Source: Burkholderia sp. WAC0059 (GTDB taxonomy: Bacteria; Pseudomonadota; Gammaproteobacteria; Burkholderiales; Burkholderiaceae). From it: DNA of 64,000 bases. The notes under the pieces are model-generated. The model worked only from the letters and a program-made list of their open reading frames with translations. It was not told the DNA's origin and ran no database searches. Made by a program: the position numbers and the translations under genes. The stretch lies in assembly GCF_002870125.1 (NCBI RefSeq), contig NZ_PNEO01000019.1, forward strand, positions 1 to 64,000, in the 5' to 3' direction. This document shows positions 21,422-30,061 of the stretch, one piece after another (the stretch's first letter is position 1; every line of letters begins with the position of its first letter).

Positions 21422-23038
21422 ATGACCCACGTCGAGTTTTTCCATTACCTGCTGCTGCTCATCGCCGGCGCGGCCGCGCTGACCTGGCTCGCCGAGCGGC
21501 TCTCCCTCGCGCCGGCCATCGTCCTGCTGCTCGGCGGCTCGGCCGTCGCCCTCACGGGCCGGCCGGCGCCCGGCATGGACCCCAACCTCGTGCTCGAAGC
21601 CGTGCTGCCGCCGCTCCTGATGTCGAGCGCCTTCTACACGGCCTGGAAGGACTTCCGCCGCGAGCTCGCGCCCATCCTGTCGCTCGCGCTCGGCGCCGTG
21701 CTCTTCACCACCGTCGCGGTCGCCGCCGTCGTGCACGCGGTCGAGCCCGCGCTCGGCTGGGCGCCCTGCTTCGCGCTCGGCGCCATCGTCTCGCCGCCCG
21801 ACGCGGTCGCCGCGAAAGCCATGCTCCGGCGCTTCCCGCTGCCGCCGAGGCTCGTCACCGTGCTCGAGGGCGAAAGCCTCGTCAACGACGCGTCCGGCCT
21901 GCTGCTCTACCAGATGGCCGTCGCGGCGGCCGTGGCCGGGCAGCTCACGCCGGGCCACGCGGCCGTGGTCTTCTCGATGCTGATGCTCGTCGGCGTCGCC
22001 GTCGGCGCGCTCGCCGGCTACGGCATGGTCTGGCTGATCGCGCGGCTGCGCGAGCCGCTCTTCTGCATCGTGCTGACGTTCCTGATGGCCTGGGCCAGCT
22101 ACAGCGTGGCCGAGGACCTGCACGGCTCCGGCGTGCTGTCGGTCGTGACCTGCGGCCTCGTGCTCGGCATCCGCCAGCACGAGGTGTTCGACGCGCACGT
22201 GCGCATCAAGGCGGAGGCCACCTGGGAGGCCGTCGTCTTCGTGCTCGACGCGCTGGTGTTCATCCTGATCGGACTCGCGCTCAACGGCATGGTCGCGAAG
22301 ATGGAGCGCGGCGGCACCCTGCTCGCGGCGGGCCTCGGCGTCGCGCTCGCGGCCACGGTCGCCGCCATTCTCGCGCGGCTTGCGTGGGTCGCCGCGGCGG
22401 TCTGGTTGCCGTCGAAACTGCGGTCGAAATTGCGATCGAAGCCGGACGAACGCGCCGGCCGGAGCGCGCGCGCCTGGCACTTCGGCGAAGCCGTCGTGCT
22501 CGGCTGGGCCGGCATGCGCGGCGTGGTCAGCCTCGCGGCGGCACTCGCGCTGCCCGCGGATTTTCCGGGCCGCGACGTCATCGTTTTCAGCACGTTCCTC
22601 GTCATCTTCGCGACGCTCGTCATCCAGGGCAGCACGCTCGCGCCGCTGATCCGCCTGCTGCGGCTGCGTTCGCCACAGCGCACGACGATGTCCGAACTCG
22701 AGGCGCGCTCGCACACGTTCCGCGCCTCGCTGCACGAGCTGGAGAAGATCGCGCGCGCGGCCGACGGCGGCAACGACGACGAGCGCGACATCGTCGAGCG
22801 GCTGCTCGGCGAATACCGGGTGCGCGTGCACAACAACGAAAAAGCCCATGCGGAAGGGGCCGAACACGTCGAGCGGCGCGCGAAGCACCTGCGGCTCGAA
22901 CTCGACCTCGTCTCCGCGTCGCGCCAGGCGCTGCTGCTTCTGCATCAGGAAAACCGGATTCAGGACACCGTCCTGCACCGGATCGAGGCCGAACTCGATC
23001 TCGAAGAATTACGCCTGCACCGGCTGCTGGAACCCTGA
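21422..23038 (+). CDS. Na+/H+ antiporter, CPA1 family
   Basis: 538 residues, with about twelve membrane helices in the first 400 residues. Family motifs: FALGAIVSPPDAVAAKAML near residue 120, LVNDASGLLLYQMA near 155, and the helix-8 region GWAGMRGVVSLAAALALP near 360. A cytoplasmic tail of about 130 residues is helical and ends HRIEAELDLEELRLHRLLEP. CPA1 proteins exchange Na+ or K+ for H+ for pH and salt homeostasis in the inner membrane. A short Lys/Arg insert (PSKLRSKLRSKPDERAGRSA) lies between two helices. The ATG follows GGGAG; the gene is divergent from the NHL gene with 358 bp between starts. Confidence 0.95.
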   Translation: MTHVEFFHYLLLLIAGAAALTWLAERLSLAPAIVLLLGGSAVALTGRPAPGMDPNLVLEAVLPPLLMSSAFYTAWKDFRRELAPILSLALGAVLFTTVAVAAVVHAVEPALGWAPCFALGAIVSPPDAVAAKAMLRRFPLPPRLVTVLEGESLVNDASGLLLYQMAVAAAVAGQLTPGHAAVVFSMLMLVGVAVGALAGYGMVWLIARLREPLFCIVLTFLMAWASYSVAEDLHGSGVLSVVTCGLVLGIRQHEVFDAHVRIKAEATWEAVVFVLDALVFILIGLALNGMVAKMERGGTLLAAGLGVALAATVAAILARLAWVAAAVWLPSKLRSKLRSKPDERAGRSARAWHFGEAVVLGWAGMRGVVSLAAALALPADFPGRDVIVFSTFLVIFATLVIQGSTLAPLIRLLRLRSPQRTTMSELEARSHTFRASLHELEKIARAADGGNDDERDIVERLLGEYRVRVHNNEKAHAEGAEHVERRAKHLRLELDLVSASRQALLLLHQENRIQDTVLHRIEAELDLEELRLHRLLEP

Positions 23039-23207
23039 GACGAAAACGGCCGGCAACGAGACGGGCCCCACCCGGCATCGGCCCCCGTCGCGTCTCCCGA
23101 ATGCACCACATACGCGCATGTCCCGCCGCCGGTTTCACCTGATAGCACAACCGGTTTCGCCAGATAGAACTGCCGTCGTCGCGACGACGCTATTACGCCC
23201 GCAACGC

Positions 23208-23234
23208 TCAAGAGCGCGCCGTCGCGGCCGTTAA
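23208..23234 (+). promoter_or_regulatory. sigma-28 (FliA)-like promoter of the second chemoreceptor
   Basis: TCAAGAGC, 11 bases, then GCCGTTAA; the -10 element matches the GCCGATAA consensus at seven of eight positions, and the spacing is exact. It lies 90 bp before the ATG at 23324. A separate perfect 16-bp palindrome, CGTCGTCGCGACGACG, is at 23174-23189 just upstream. Confidence 0.68.
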
Positions 23235-23323
23235 CTGGACGGGCATTCGCCACAACAGGCCTCCTGAAAATCGCACGCGGCCTGTCCGTGCAGCCACGAC
23301 AAAACCCGGACGGACCTATCACC

Positions 23324-24907
23324 ATGCACACTCCCTCGGTCGGCAACCGCATTGCGCTCACTCTCAACCAGAAGCTGGCCTCGACGATCGTCGTCCTATG
23401 GATCGGACTCCTCGCTATCGGTGCCGTCGGCATCTGGCAGACTCGCGAGGCCATCATCGAGGAACGGCAGCGGCAGCTCTCGGCCGTCATCGACCAGGCA
23501 ATGAGCGCGATCAACCGCTTCCACGAGGCCGCCGAACAGCACACCATGAGCGAGGCCGACGCGAAGGCGCAGGCCATCGCGGTGCTGGCCTCGCTGCGCT
23601 ACGGGACGGACGGATACATCACCGTGTGCGATTCGCAGGCCGTCATCGTCATCAATCCGCTCAAGCCGGAAATCACGGGCAAGAGCATGGCGAACATGAC
23701 GGACAGCAACGGCGAGCACTTCTACACGGACCTCATCTCGGCGGCCGGCAATCCGCAGGGCGGCTTCGTGACCTACTACTGGCCGAAGCCTGGCCACACG
23801 AAGCCCATCGAGAAGCTGGCCTACGCCCGGCGCTTCGCCGACTGGGACTGGACGCTCTTCACGGGCGCCTACATGGACGACATCGACGACACCGTCGTCG
23901 CCTGCGCGCTGCGCTGGCTGGCCGGCATCGCCATTGCGGGCGGCCTCGCCACGCTCATCATGGCGCTCACGCTGAGAAGCGCCCGCCGCTCGATCGGCGG
24001 CCAGATCGAGTTCGCCGTGGAAACCGCGCACCGCGTCGCCGAGGGCGACCTCGCGGTCCACGTGCCGGTCGCGCGCGGCGACACCCAGAGCCTCATGTAC
24101 GCGCTGCACAAGATGCGCGACGGCCTCGTCAGCGCCATCTCGGGCGTGCGCACGAGCGCCGAGAACATCACGCTCGGCACCTCGGAAATCGCCGCGGGCA
24201 ACGCCGACCTCTCGCGCCGCACCGAGCAGCAGGCGTCGGCGCTGCTCGAAACCGCGTCGAACATGAACCAGATGACGGAGAACGTCAAAAGCAACGCCGA
24301 GAGCGCCGCGCTGGCGTCGCGGCTCGCCGGCGACGCCGCCGGCATCGCGATACGCGGCAGCAGCGTGGTGAGCGACGTGGTCCAGACCATGGACGCCATC
24401 ACCGCGAGCTCGCGGAAGATCAACGAGATCATCACCGTCATCGACGGCATCGCGTTCCAGACCAACATCCTCGCGCTGAACGCGGCCGTCGAGGCGGCGC
24501 GCGCGGGCGACCAGGGACGCGGCTTCGCCGTCGTGGCCGCCGAAGTGCGCAGCCTCGCGCAGCGCTCGGCGACGGCAGCGCGCGAGATCAAGCAGTTGAT
24601 CGAAGATTCGGCCACCACCGTCGAGCAGGGCGCGGGCCAGGTGTCCACGGCCGGGAGCACGATGGAGGAGATCGAGCGCGCGGTCCGCCAGGTCAACGAC
24701 ATCCTGCGCGAGATCAGCGAGGCGTCGCAGGAGCAGAGCGCCGGCATCGAGCAGGTGAACGTGGCCGTGAACCAGATCGACAAGGTCACGCAGCAGAACG
24801 CCGCGCTGGTCGAGGAAGCCTCGGCCGCCGCCGAGTCGCTGAAGGATCAGGCGACGACGCTGCGCGAAGTGATCGGCCGCTTCTCGCTGCCCGGAGCGGT
24901 GGCCTGA
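23324..24907 (+). CDS. methyl-accepting chemotaxis protein with single-Cache sensor
   Basis: 527 residues from the ATG at 23324 (an in-frame GTG-type start 12 codons upstream is possible). Helix 1 is near residues 15-38; the periplasmic domain is sCache_2-like (RYGTDGYITVCDSQAVIVIN, HFYTDLISAAGNPQGGFVTY, ADWDWTLFTGAYMDDID). Helix 2 is near 193-213, then HAMP and a signalling domain with DGIAFQTNILALNAAVEAAR. It ends RFSLPGAVA, with no receptor-modification pentapeptide. sCache_2 receptors commonly bind C2-C4 carboxylates or other small molecules; the ligand here is unknown. Confidence 0.95.
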   Translation: MHTPSVGNRIALTLNQKLASTIVVLWIGLLAIGAVGIWQTREAIIEERQRQLSAVIDQAMSAINRFHEAAEQHTMSEADAKAQAIAVLASLRYGTDGYITVCDSQAVIVINPLKPEITGKSMANMTDSNGEHFYTDLISAAGNPQGGFVTYYWPKPGHTKPIEKLAYARRFADWDWTLFTGAYMDDIDDTVVACALRWLAGIAIAGGLATLIMALTLRSARRSIGGQIEFAVETAHRVAEGDLAVHVPVARGDTQSLMYALHKMRDGLVSAISGVRTSAENITLGTSEIAAGNADLSRRTEQQASALLETASNMNQMTENVKSNAESAALASRLAGDAAGIAIRGSSVVSDVVQTMDAITASSRKINEIITVIDGIAFQTNILALNAAVEAARAGDQGRGFAVVAAEVRSLAQRSATAAREIKQLIEDSATTVEQGAGQVSTAGSTMEEIERAVRQVNDILREISEASQEQSAGIEQVNVAVNQIDKVTQQNAALVEEASAAAESLKDQATTLREVIGRFSLPGAVA

Positions 24908-24921
24908 CGCGGCGGCGTAAT

Positions 24922-24949
24922 CCGGCGCCCGGCGCCCGGCGCCCGGCGC
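24922..24949. repeat. four tandem CCGGCGC units
   Basis: Four perfect copies of the heptamer CCGGCGC in the 59-bp gap between the convergent chemoreceptor and AraC genes. A small tandem repeat of unknown meaning that could fold and help stop transcription from both sides. Confidence 0.7.
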
Positions 24950-24966
24950 GCCGACCCGCGGCGGCC

Positions 24967-25878
24967 TCACCAGGCGAGGTCGTCGCGCGCGCGTTCCTCG
25001 CGCAGCCGCTCGCCGTCCTCGCCCGGCGGCATGCCGAAGAGCCGCCGGTACTCGCGGCTGAACTGCGAGGGACTGCCGTAGCCCACGGCGAAGCCGACGG
25101 CGGCGACGTCTTGCGACGCGAGGAGCCGCGAGCGGGCTTCCTGCAGTCGCACCTGCTTCTGGAACTGCAGCGGGCTCAGCGTCGTCACGCGAAGGAAATG
25201 CCGGTGAAACGACGTGACGCTCATGCCGACGCGCGCGGCCAGTTCCCCGATCCGCAAGGGCTCGGCGTAATGCTCGCGAATCCAGCGGATGGCGCGGCCG
25301 ATCTGCGCCACGCGGCTGTCGGCGAGACCGATCTGGCGCACCATCGGGCCCTGCTCGCCGTTGACGAGCCGCCACAGCATCTCGCGCTCGATGGCCGGCG
25401 CGAGCACGGGAATATCTTCGGGACGATCGAGTAGCCGCAGCAGCCGGACGACGGGGTCGAGCAGGTCGTCGGTCAACTCGCTCACGGCGATGCCCGGCGC
25501 CTCGGTCCCGGCCCCGGTCGCACCCAGGCGCGGGTTCGGACGCGGCGCGCCTGCCTCGACGAGCAGCGCCGCGATCCGCTCGGGCCTGAGCGTCAGGCTG
25601 ACACCGAGAAACGGCGTCGCCTCGCTGGCCGCGACGACGTGACCGGAGAGCGGCAAATCGACCGAAAAGGTCAGGTACTGGCCGGCCGCGTAATCGAACA
25701 CCCGGTCGCCGAGCGACACGCGCTTGGCGCCCTGCGCCACGAGCGCGAAGGCGGGTTCGGCCACGTGCCCGAACGGCGGCGTCGGCGCATCCGAGGCCGC
25801 GATCCGCACGCCCGCCAGCGCCGGATGCGCGAATGCCGGCCCCGCGTGGCGGGCGATCAGCGCCCTCAACTCGCTCAT
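24967..25878 (-). CDS. AraC-family transcriptional regulator
   Basis: 303 residues from the ATG at 25878 (MSELRALIARHAGPAF). The N-terminal AraC_N-type beta domain contains PAFALVAQGAKRVSLGDR and FDYAAGQYLTFSVDLPLSG. The C-terminal double helix-turn-helix starts near residue 195 (IRWIREHYAEPLRIGELAAR, VGMSVTSFHRHFLRVTTLSP, VGYGSPSQFSREYRRLFG). This subtype is frequent beside oxidoreductase genes. It is divergent from the aldo-keto reductase (start 26087, 208 bp between), its probable target. The 93-codon upstream extension of the frame is not supported. Confidence 0.93.
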   Translation of the reverse strand: MSELRALIARHAGPAFAHPALAGVRIAASDAPTPPFGHVAEPAFALVAQGAKRVSLGDRVFDYAAGQYLTFSVDLPLSGHVVAASEATPFLGVSLTLRPERIAALLVEAGAPRPNPRLGATGAGTEAPGIAVSELTDDLLDPVVRLLRLLDRPEDIPVLAPAIEREMLWRLVNGEQGPMVRQIGLADSRVAQIGRAIRWIREHYAEPLRIGELAARVGMSVTSFHRHFLRVTTLSPLQFQKQVRLQEARSRLLASQDVAAVGFAVGYGSPSQFSREYRRLFGMPPGEDGERLREERARDDLAW

Positions 25879-26086
25879 GAGACGGACATCGGGTTGTTTC
25901 AAGCCGGTTCTCCCTCGTTCGGCAATTCGGCAGTCGGTCCGGAGCCTATACCGATCCCGCCGATTCTGGAAGGATTGTGCAACAGGCTGGCAGCTTCGAT
26001 CTACCGCTTGCCGCCCGCAAAATCGTTCAATAGGAAATGGCGGCACGCATCGGCGCGCGCCGTCCGTCACTTTCCTGGAGATCGAC

Positions 26087-27169
26087 ATGCCGCTCAATTC
26101 CTTCGTCACGCTGGGCCGTTCGGGACTGCGCGTGAGCCCGTTCTGCCTCGGCACCATGACCTTCGGCGAGGATCACGGCTGGGGCGCCAGCGTCGCCGAT
26201 TCCGAAGCGATGATCGCCGCCTACCTCGAGCGCGGCGGCAACTTCATCGACACCGCCAACATCTACACGAACGGCCACGCCGAAAAGATCGTCGGCGACT
26301 TCTTCGCGCAGGGCAAAGGCGTGCGTGAGCGCGTCGTGATCGGCACGAAGTTCTACTGCAACCTGTTCGAGGGCGACCCGAACGGCGGCGGCGCCGGCCG
26401 CAAGGCGCTGATCCAGCAGTGCGAGGCGTCGCTGCGCCGGCTGCAAACCGATTACATCGACCTCTACTGGCTGCACAACTGGGACCGCACGGCACCGATC
26501 GAGGAAACGCTGCGCGGGCTCGACGACCTCGTCGCCGCGGGCAAGATCCGCTATATCGGCTTCTCCGACCTGCCCGCCTGGAAGATTGCGGAGGCACAGA
26601 CCATCGCGCATTTCCGGGGCTGGGCGCCCGTCATCGCCGTGCAACTCGAATACTCGCTGCTCGAGCGCACGGCCGAGGGCGAGCTGTTTCCGATGGCCGC
26701 CGCGCTCGGCATGGGCGTCATGCCGTGGTCGCCGCTGAAGAACGGCTTCCTCTCGGGCAAGTTCCGCCGCGGCAACGCCGCGCCTGTCGATACGGCGCGC
26801 ACGGGGCTCGTCGGCGTGCCGGAGGAACGGCACTACGTCGTCATCGAGGCGCTGTGCGAACTGGCCGACGAGATCGGCGCGACGCCGGCCGCCGTCGCGC
26901 TGGCCTGGGTCCGCAGCCGTGCGGGCGTGGCCTCGACGCTGATCGGCGCGCGTCGCCCCGACCAGCTCGCGGCCAACCTCGCCGCGCTCGACCTCGTGCT
27001 GACCGACGCGCAGATCGCGCGCCTCGACGCCGTCTCGAAACCGACGCTCAACTTCCCGGCCGATCTCAACGCGCACTGGGCGCCGATGCTGGGCTTTCCG
27101 GGCACGACCGTCGACGGCATTGCGGCGCCGTCGTCGCCGCTGCTGGCGGCAAGCGCCGCGCGTTACTGA
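26087..27169 (+). CDS. aldo/keto reductase
   Basis: 360 residues. The ATG at 26087 follows CTGGAG. The family signature is complete: FCLGTMTFGEDHGWGAS, the catalytic Asp-Tyr-Lys-His set through FIDTANIYTNGHAEKIVG (Asp and Tyr), VIGTKFYCNLF (Lys) and YWLHNWD (His), plus the NADPH-binding SPLKNGFLSGKFRR and LIGARRPDQLAANLAAL. A cytoplasmic NADPH-dependent carbonyl reductase with unknown substrate, probably controlled by the divergent AraC protein. Confidence 0.95.
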   Translation: MPLNSFVTLGRSGLRVSPFCLGTMTFGEDHGWGASVADSEAMIAAYLERGGNFIDTANIYTNGHAEKIVGDFFAQGKGVRERVVIGTKFYCNLFEGDPNGGGAGRKALIQQCEASLRRLQTDYIDLYWLHNWDRTAPIEETLRGLDDLVAAGKIRYIGFSDLPAWKIAEAQTIAHFRGWAPVIAVQLEYSLLERTAEGELFPMAAALGMGVMPWSPLKNGFLSGKFRRGNAAPVDTARTGLVGVPEERHYVVIEALCELADEIGATPAAVALAWVRSRAGVASTLIGARRPDQLAANLAALDLVLTDAQIARLDAVSKPTLNFPADLNAHWAPMLGFPGTTVDGIAAPSSPLLAASAARY

Positions 27170-27204
27170 GGACGCACGGGGGGGCATCGCGGAAGCAGGA
27201 ACGG

Positions 27205-27342
27205 CCGGTCACGGCAGCACAAAGTGCCGGCGAGAGCCGGAAAACCCAGATCGAGTCCCAACTGGAAAGCCTGCAAAGCGAGTTGGCCCAACTGATGCTC
27301 GCCAACGGACAAACGACGGGCCTCGTATCGACGAGCGCCTGA
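27205..27342 (+). pseudogene. possible gene remnant with coiled-coil C-terminus
   Basis: The frame ending at 27342 encodes SRKTQIESQLESLQSELAQL followed by MLANGQTTGLVSTSA. The heptad-like Gln/Leu/Ser pattern is unlike the random Arg/Ala/Pro translations of noncoding frames here, and resembles the end of a FlxA-like small coiled-coil protein. There is no ATG with a ribosome site upstream; the nearest ATG encodes the Met inside the final 16 residues. I read it as the 3' end of a decayed gene, or a very short gene with a non-ATG start. Confidence 0.35.
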
Positions 27343-27373
27343 TCCGGCGACGGCCAGCCAGCGCCGGCCCCGT

Positions 27374-28177
27374 TCACACGCCCAGCGCGGCCTTCGCCAT
27401 CAAGCCGAGCGCGATGACGATCAGCGCGACGGCGAAACCCATCTGCACGTGCGCCGGCGCCAGCCGACGCGAGACGACGCGTCCGGCCACCATCCCCGCC
27501 GCCGTCATCGCGCTGAACATCAGCGTCAGCGCGAGCGGCGGCGAGGCGCCCTGAACCAGCGTCGAGGCGATGCCGCCGCCGCCCACGAGCGCGATCACCA
27601 TCAGCGAAGTCGCGACGATGCCGTGCATCGGGATGTCGGTGAGCTTGCGCAGCATCGGCACGATGACGAAGCCGCCGCCGACGCCGAGCAGCCCCGTCAT
27701 CAGCCCGGTCAGCGCGCCGGTCCCGGCGAGCGCGGCGGCCACGGACCAGGTCCACGCGAGCCGTCCCGTGCCCGGATCGAGGTGGCCGACGCAGAAGCCG
27801 GACGCCGGATCGGGCGCGCCGCCGCCCAGTGCCTGGCGCAACAGGCGCAGCGCCACGACCAGCATGACGGCGGCGAACAGCGCCATCAGCAGGCGTTGCG
27901 GCAGGACGTGCGAGAGACGCACGCCGAGCGAGGTCAGCGGCACGCCGGCCGCCGCCATCAGAAACGCGGCGCGATACCGGACGAGGCCGCGCCGGAACGC
28001 CTCCAGCGCGCCGAGAGCCGCGCTGCCGGCGACGGCCACGAGCGCCACCGGCGTCGCCTGCTGCATCGGCCAGCCCATGCCGACGACGAGCGCCGGCACG
28101 GCCAGGATGCCGCCGCCCGCGCCGGTCAGGCCCAGCACCGCGCCGACGAGCGCGCCGAGCAGAAGCGAAGTCAACAT
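27374..28177 (-). CDS. TauE/SafE-family sulfite/organosulfonate exporter
   Basis: 267 residues, eight or so hydrophobic helices, with the TauE/SafE signature at both repeats: GALVGAVLGLTGAGGGILAV near residue 8 and LMTGLLGVGGGFVIVPML near residue 160. An inner-membrane anion exporter. It is 75 bp downstream of the metallo-beta-lactamase-fold gene on the same strand; that pairing, known from BigR/CstR-regulated sulfide-response operons, points to export of sulfite or thiosulfate made by the partner enzyme. It converges on the aldo-keto reductase. Confidence 0.93.
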   Translation of the reverse strand: MLTSLLLGALVGAVLGLTGAGGGILAVPALVVGMGWPMQQATPVALVAVAGSAALGALEAFRRGLVRYRAAFLMAAAGVPLTSLGVRLSHVLPQRLLMALFAAVMLVVALRLLRQALGGGAPDPASGFCVGHLDPGTGRLAWTWSVAAALAGTGALTGLMTGLLGVGGGFVIVPMLRKLTDIPMHGIVATSLMVIALVGGGGIASTLVQGASPPLALTLMFSAMTAAGMVAGRVVSRRLAPAHVQMGFAVALIVIALGLMAKAALGV

Positions 28178-28252
28178 GGGCGAATCCCCGGACGACGCGC
28201 GCAGCGAACCTCGCGGCGCCCAATGCCCGGGCCGGTCCGCGCCGTCATGCGT

Positions 28253-29137
28253 TCAAAGGCCATCGACCGGAATCCTGAGGTAGGAAATGCCGTTTTCCTC
28301 GGCCTCGGGCAGCCGCCCGGCGCGCATGTTGACCTGCACCGCGGGCAGCATCAGCACCGGCATGTCGAGGGCCGCGTCGCGCGCGGTGCGCATCGCGACG
28401 AACGCCGCCTCGCTCGTGCCGTCGCGCACGTGGACGTTCCGCTCGCGCTGCTCGGCGACGGTGGTCGAGAACCGCACGGGACGGCCGTCGGGCTGATAGT
28501 CGTGGCACAGGTAGAGCGTCGTCTGCGCGGGCAGGCTCAACACCCTGCCGATCGAGCGGAACAGCGTGCGCGCGTCGCCGCCCGGAAAATCGCAGCGCGC
28601 CGTGCCGTAGTCGGGCGAGAACAGCGTGTCGCCGACGAACGCCGCCCGCTCGACCCCGTCGCTCACCACGTAGGTCATGCAGGCGGGCGTATGGCCCGGC
28701 GTGTGCATCGCGCGCGCCGTCAGCGTGCCGATGCCGAATTCGGCGCCGTCCTCGAACAGCCGGTCGAACTGCCGCCCGTCGCGCGCGAAGCGCGGGCCTT
28801 CGTTGAAGAGCGCGCCGAACGTCTCCTGCACGCGGACGACCCCGGCGCCGATCGCGATCTGCCCGCCGAGCGCCCGCTTCAGGTAAGGCGCGGCGGACAG
28901 GTGATCGGCATGAACGTGCGTTTCGAGCAGCCAGCGCACGCTGGCGCCGAGCTCGCGCACGCGCGCGACGAGCCGCTCCGCGCTCGTCGTGCGCGTGCGC
29001 CCGGACTTCGGGTCGAAGTCGAGCACGCTGTCGATCAACGCGCATTCGCCCGTGCGGGCGTCGAGCAGCAGATAGCTGATCGTGGACGTGACCGGATCGA
29101 AGAAGCCTTCGACGACCATCGGACTCGTGGCGCTCAT
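28253..29137 (-). CDS. MBL-fold persulfide dioxygenase-like hydrolase (Blh type)
   Basis: 294 residues. Metal-binding motifs of the ETHE1/Blh group are present: THVHADHLSAAPYLK near residue 70, MHTPGHTPACMTYV near 150 and FVGDTLFSPDYGTARCDFPG near 180, with YLCHDYQPDG near 215. The SPDYGTARCDFPGG segment is characteristic of persulfide dioxygenases, which oxidise glutathione persulfide to sulfite. Some proteins of this group also act on other sulfur substrates. The downstream TauE/SafE exporter fits removal of the sulfite. No BigR-like regulator or rhodanese domain is visible nearby. Confidence 0.9.
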   Translation of the reverse strand: MSATSPMVVEGFFDPVTSTISYLLLDARTGECALIDSVLDFDPKSGRTRTTSAERLVARVRELGASVRWLLETHVHADHLSAAPYLKRALGGQIAIGAGVVRVQETFGALFNEGPRFARDGRQFDRLFEDGAEFGIGTLTARAMHTPGHTPACMTYVVSDGVERAAFVGDTLFSPDYGTARCDFPGGDARTLFRSIGRVLSLPAQTTLYLCHDYQPDGRPVRFSTTVAEQRERNVHVRDGTSEAAFVAMRTARDAALDMPVLMLPAVQVNMRAGRLPEAEENGISYLRIPVDGL

Positions 29138-29224
29138 GCCGTCTCCATGGATCAGAACGACTGCATGATATCGCCACGAAATGACGACGGGCGGGCAAAC
29201 GGGTCGGCGGCGTCGACGATCCGC

Positions 29225-30061
29225 TCAATACACGTCCGGCCGGCGGTCCCGCAGCACGTGGTTGAAGCTGTTCAACTGACGGTTGCGCCGCGCGGCGACG
29301 AGATTCAGGCGGGCAACCAGCACGGCCTCTTCGTGCGCGCCGGCCGGACCGGCCGCGGGCCAGCCGAAGTGATCGACGATCAGGCTGTTGCCGAGGAACG
29401 GCTGGCCGCGTTCGGTGCCCACGCGGTCGGCCGCGAGCACGAACATGCCGTTGCTGTGCGCGCCGGCCATCGCCAGCGTGTTCGCCATGACGGGCAGGTT
29501 GGCCGGCTGCGCGGGCATCGGCACCCAGTTGGTCGGCACGCACAGCGCGTCGGCCCCGGCCAGCGCCGCCATGCGGAAAACCTCGGGAAACCAGATGTCG
29601 TAGCAGATCGCGCAGGCGAGGCGGCCGAACGGCGTCTCGAAGAGCGGCACGCCGAGATTGCCGGGCTCGAAGAACAGTTGCTCTTCGCCCCACAGATGGA
29701 GCTTGCGGTAGCGGCCCGGCGCGTGGCCCGGCCGCAGGATCGCGGCGGCGTTGTAGAGCCGGTCGCCGGCGCGCTCGGCGAAGCCCGCCACGATCACCAC
29801 GCCGAGACGCTCGGAAAGCGCCTGCCAGGCGCGGATCGTCTCGCCCGCTTCGAGCGTCTCCGCGAGCGCGAACGCCTCCTCGCGCGACTCGAACACGTAG
29901 CCGGAATTGCAGAGCTCGGGCAGCACGACGAGCCGCGCGCCGTCCGCGTGCGCCCGGCCGATCAGCTCGACGGTGCGCGCGACGTTCTCGTCCTTGCGGC
30001 CGATTTTCGGCTCCATCTGGATGCAGGCGGCGCCGATCACGCTTTCTTCTCCGGTTTTCAT
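29225..30061 (-). CDS. nitrilase-superfamily carbon-nitrogen hydrolase
   Basis: 278 residues. The Glu-Lys-Cys catalytic triad is visible: Glu in VVLPELCNSGYVF near residue 48, Lys in YRKLHLWGEEQLFF near 120 and Cys in LACAICYDIWFPEVF near 155. These enzymes hydrolyse amides, carbamoyl groups or nitriles in the cytoplasm. Its ATG overlaps the amidase stop (ATGA at 30058-30061), so the two are translationally coupled. It is the last gene of the leftward transporter/amidase operon and probably acts on the same nitrogen compound or its product. Confidence 0.93.
   Translation of the reverse strand: MKTGEESVIGAACIQMEPKIGRKDENVARTVELIGRAHADGARLVVLPELCNSGYVFESREEAFALAETLEAGETIRAWQALSERLGVVIVAGFAERAGDRLYNAAAILRPGHAPGRYRKLHLWGEEQLFFEPGNLGVPLFETPFGRLACAICYDIWFPEVFRMAALAGADALCVPTNWVPMPAQPANLPVMANTLAMAGAHSNGMFVLAADRVGTERGQPFLGNSLIVDHFGWPAAGPAGAHEEAVLVARLNLVAARRNRQLNSFNHVLRDRRPDVY

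Noticed and set aside
20096..22978. 960-codon minus-strand frame across the NHL and antiporter genes
   Set aside because: It crosses a divergent promoter region and two well-supported genes; low-complexity Arg/Asp/Glu translation.
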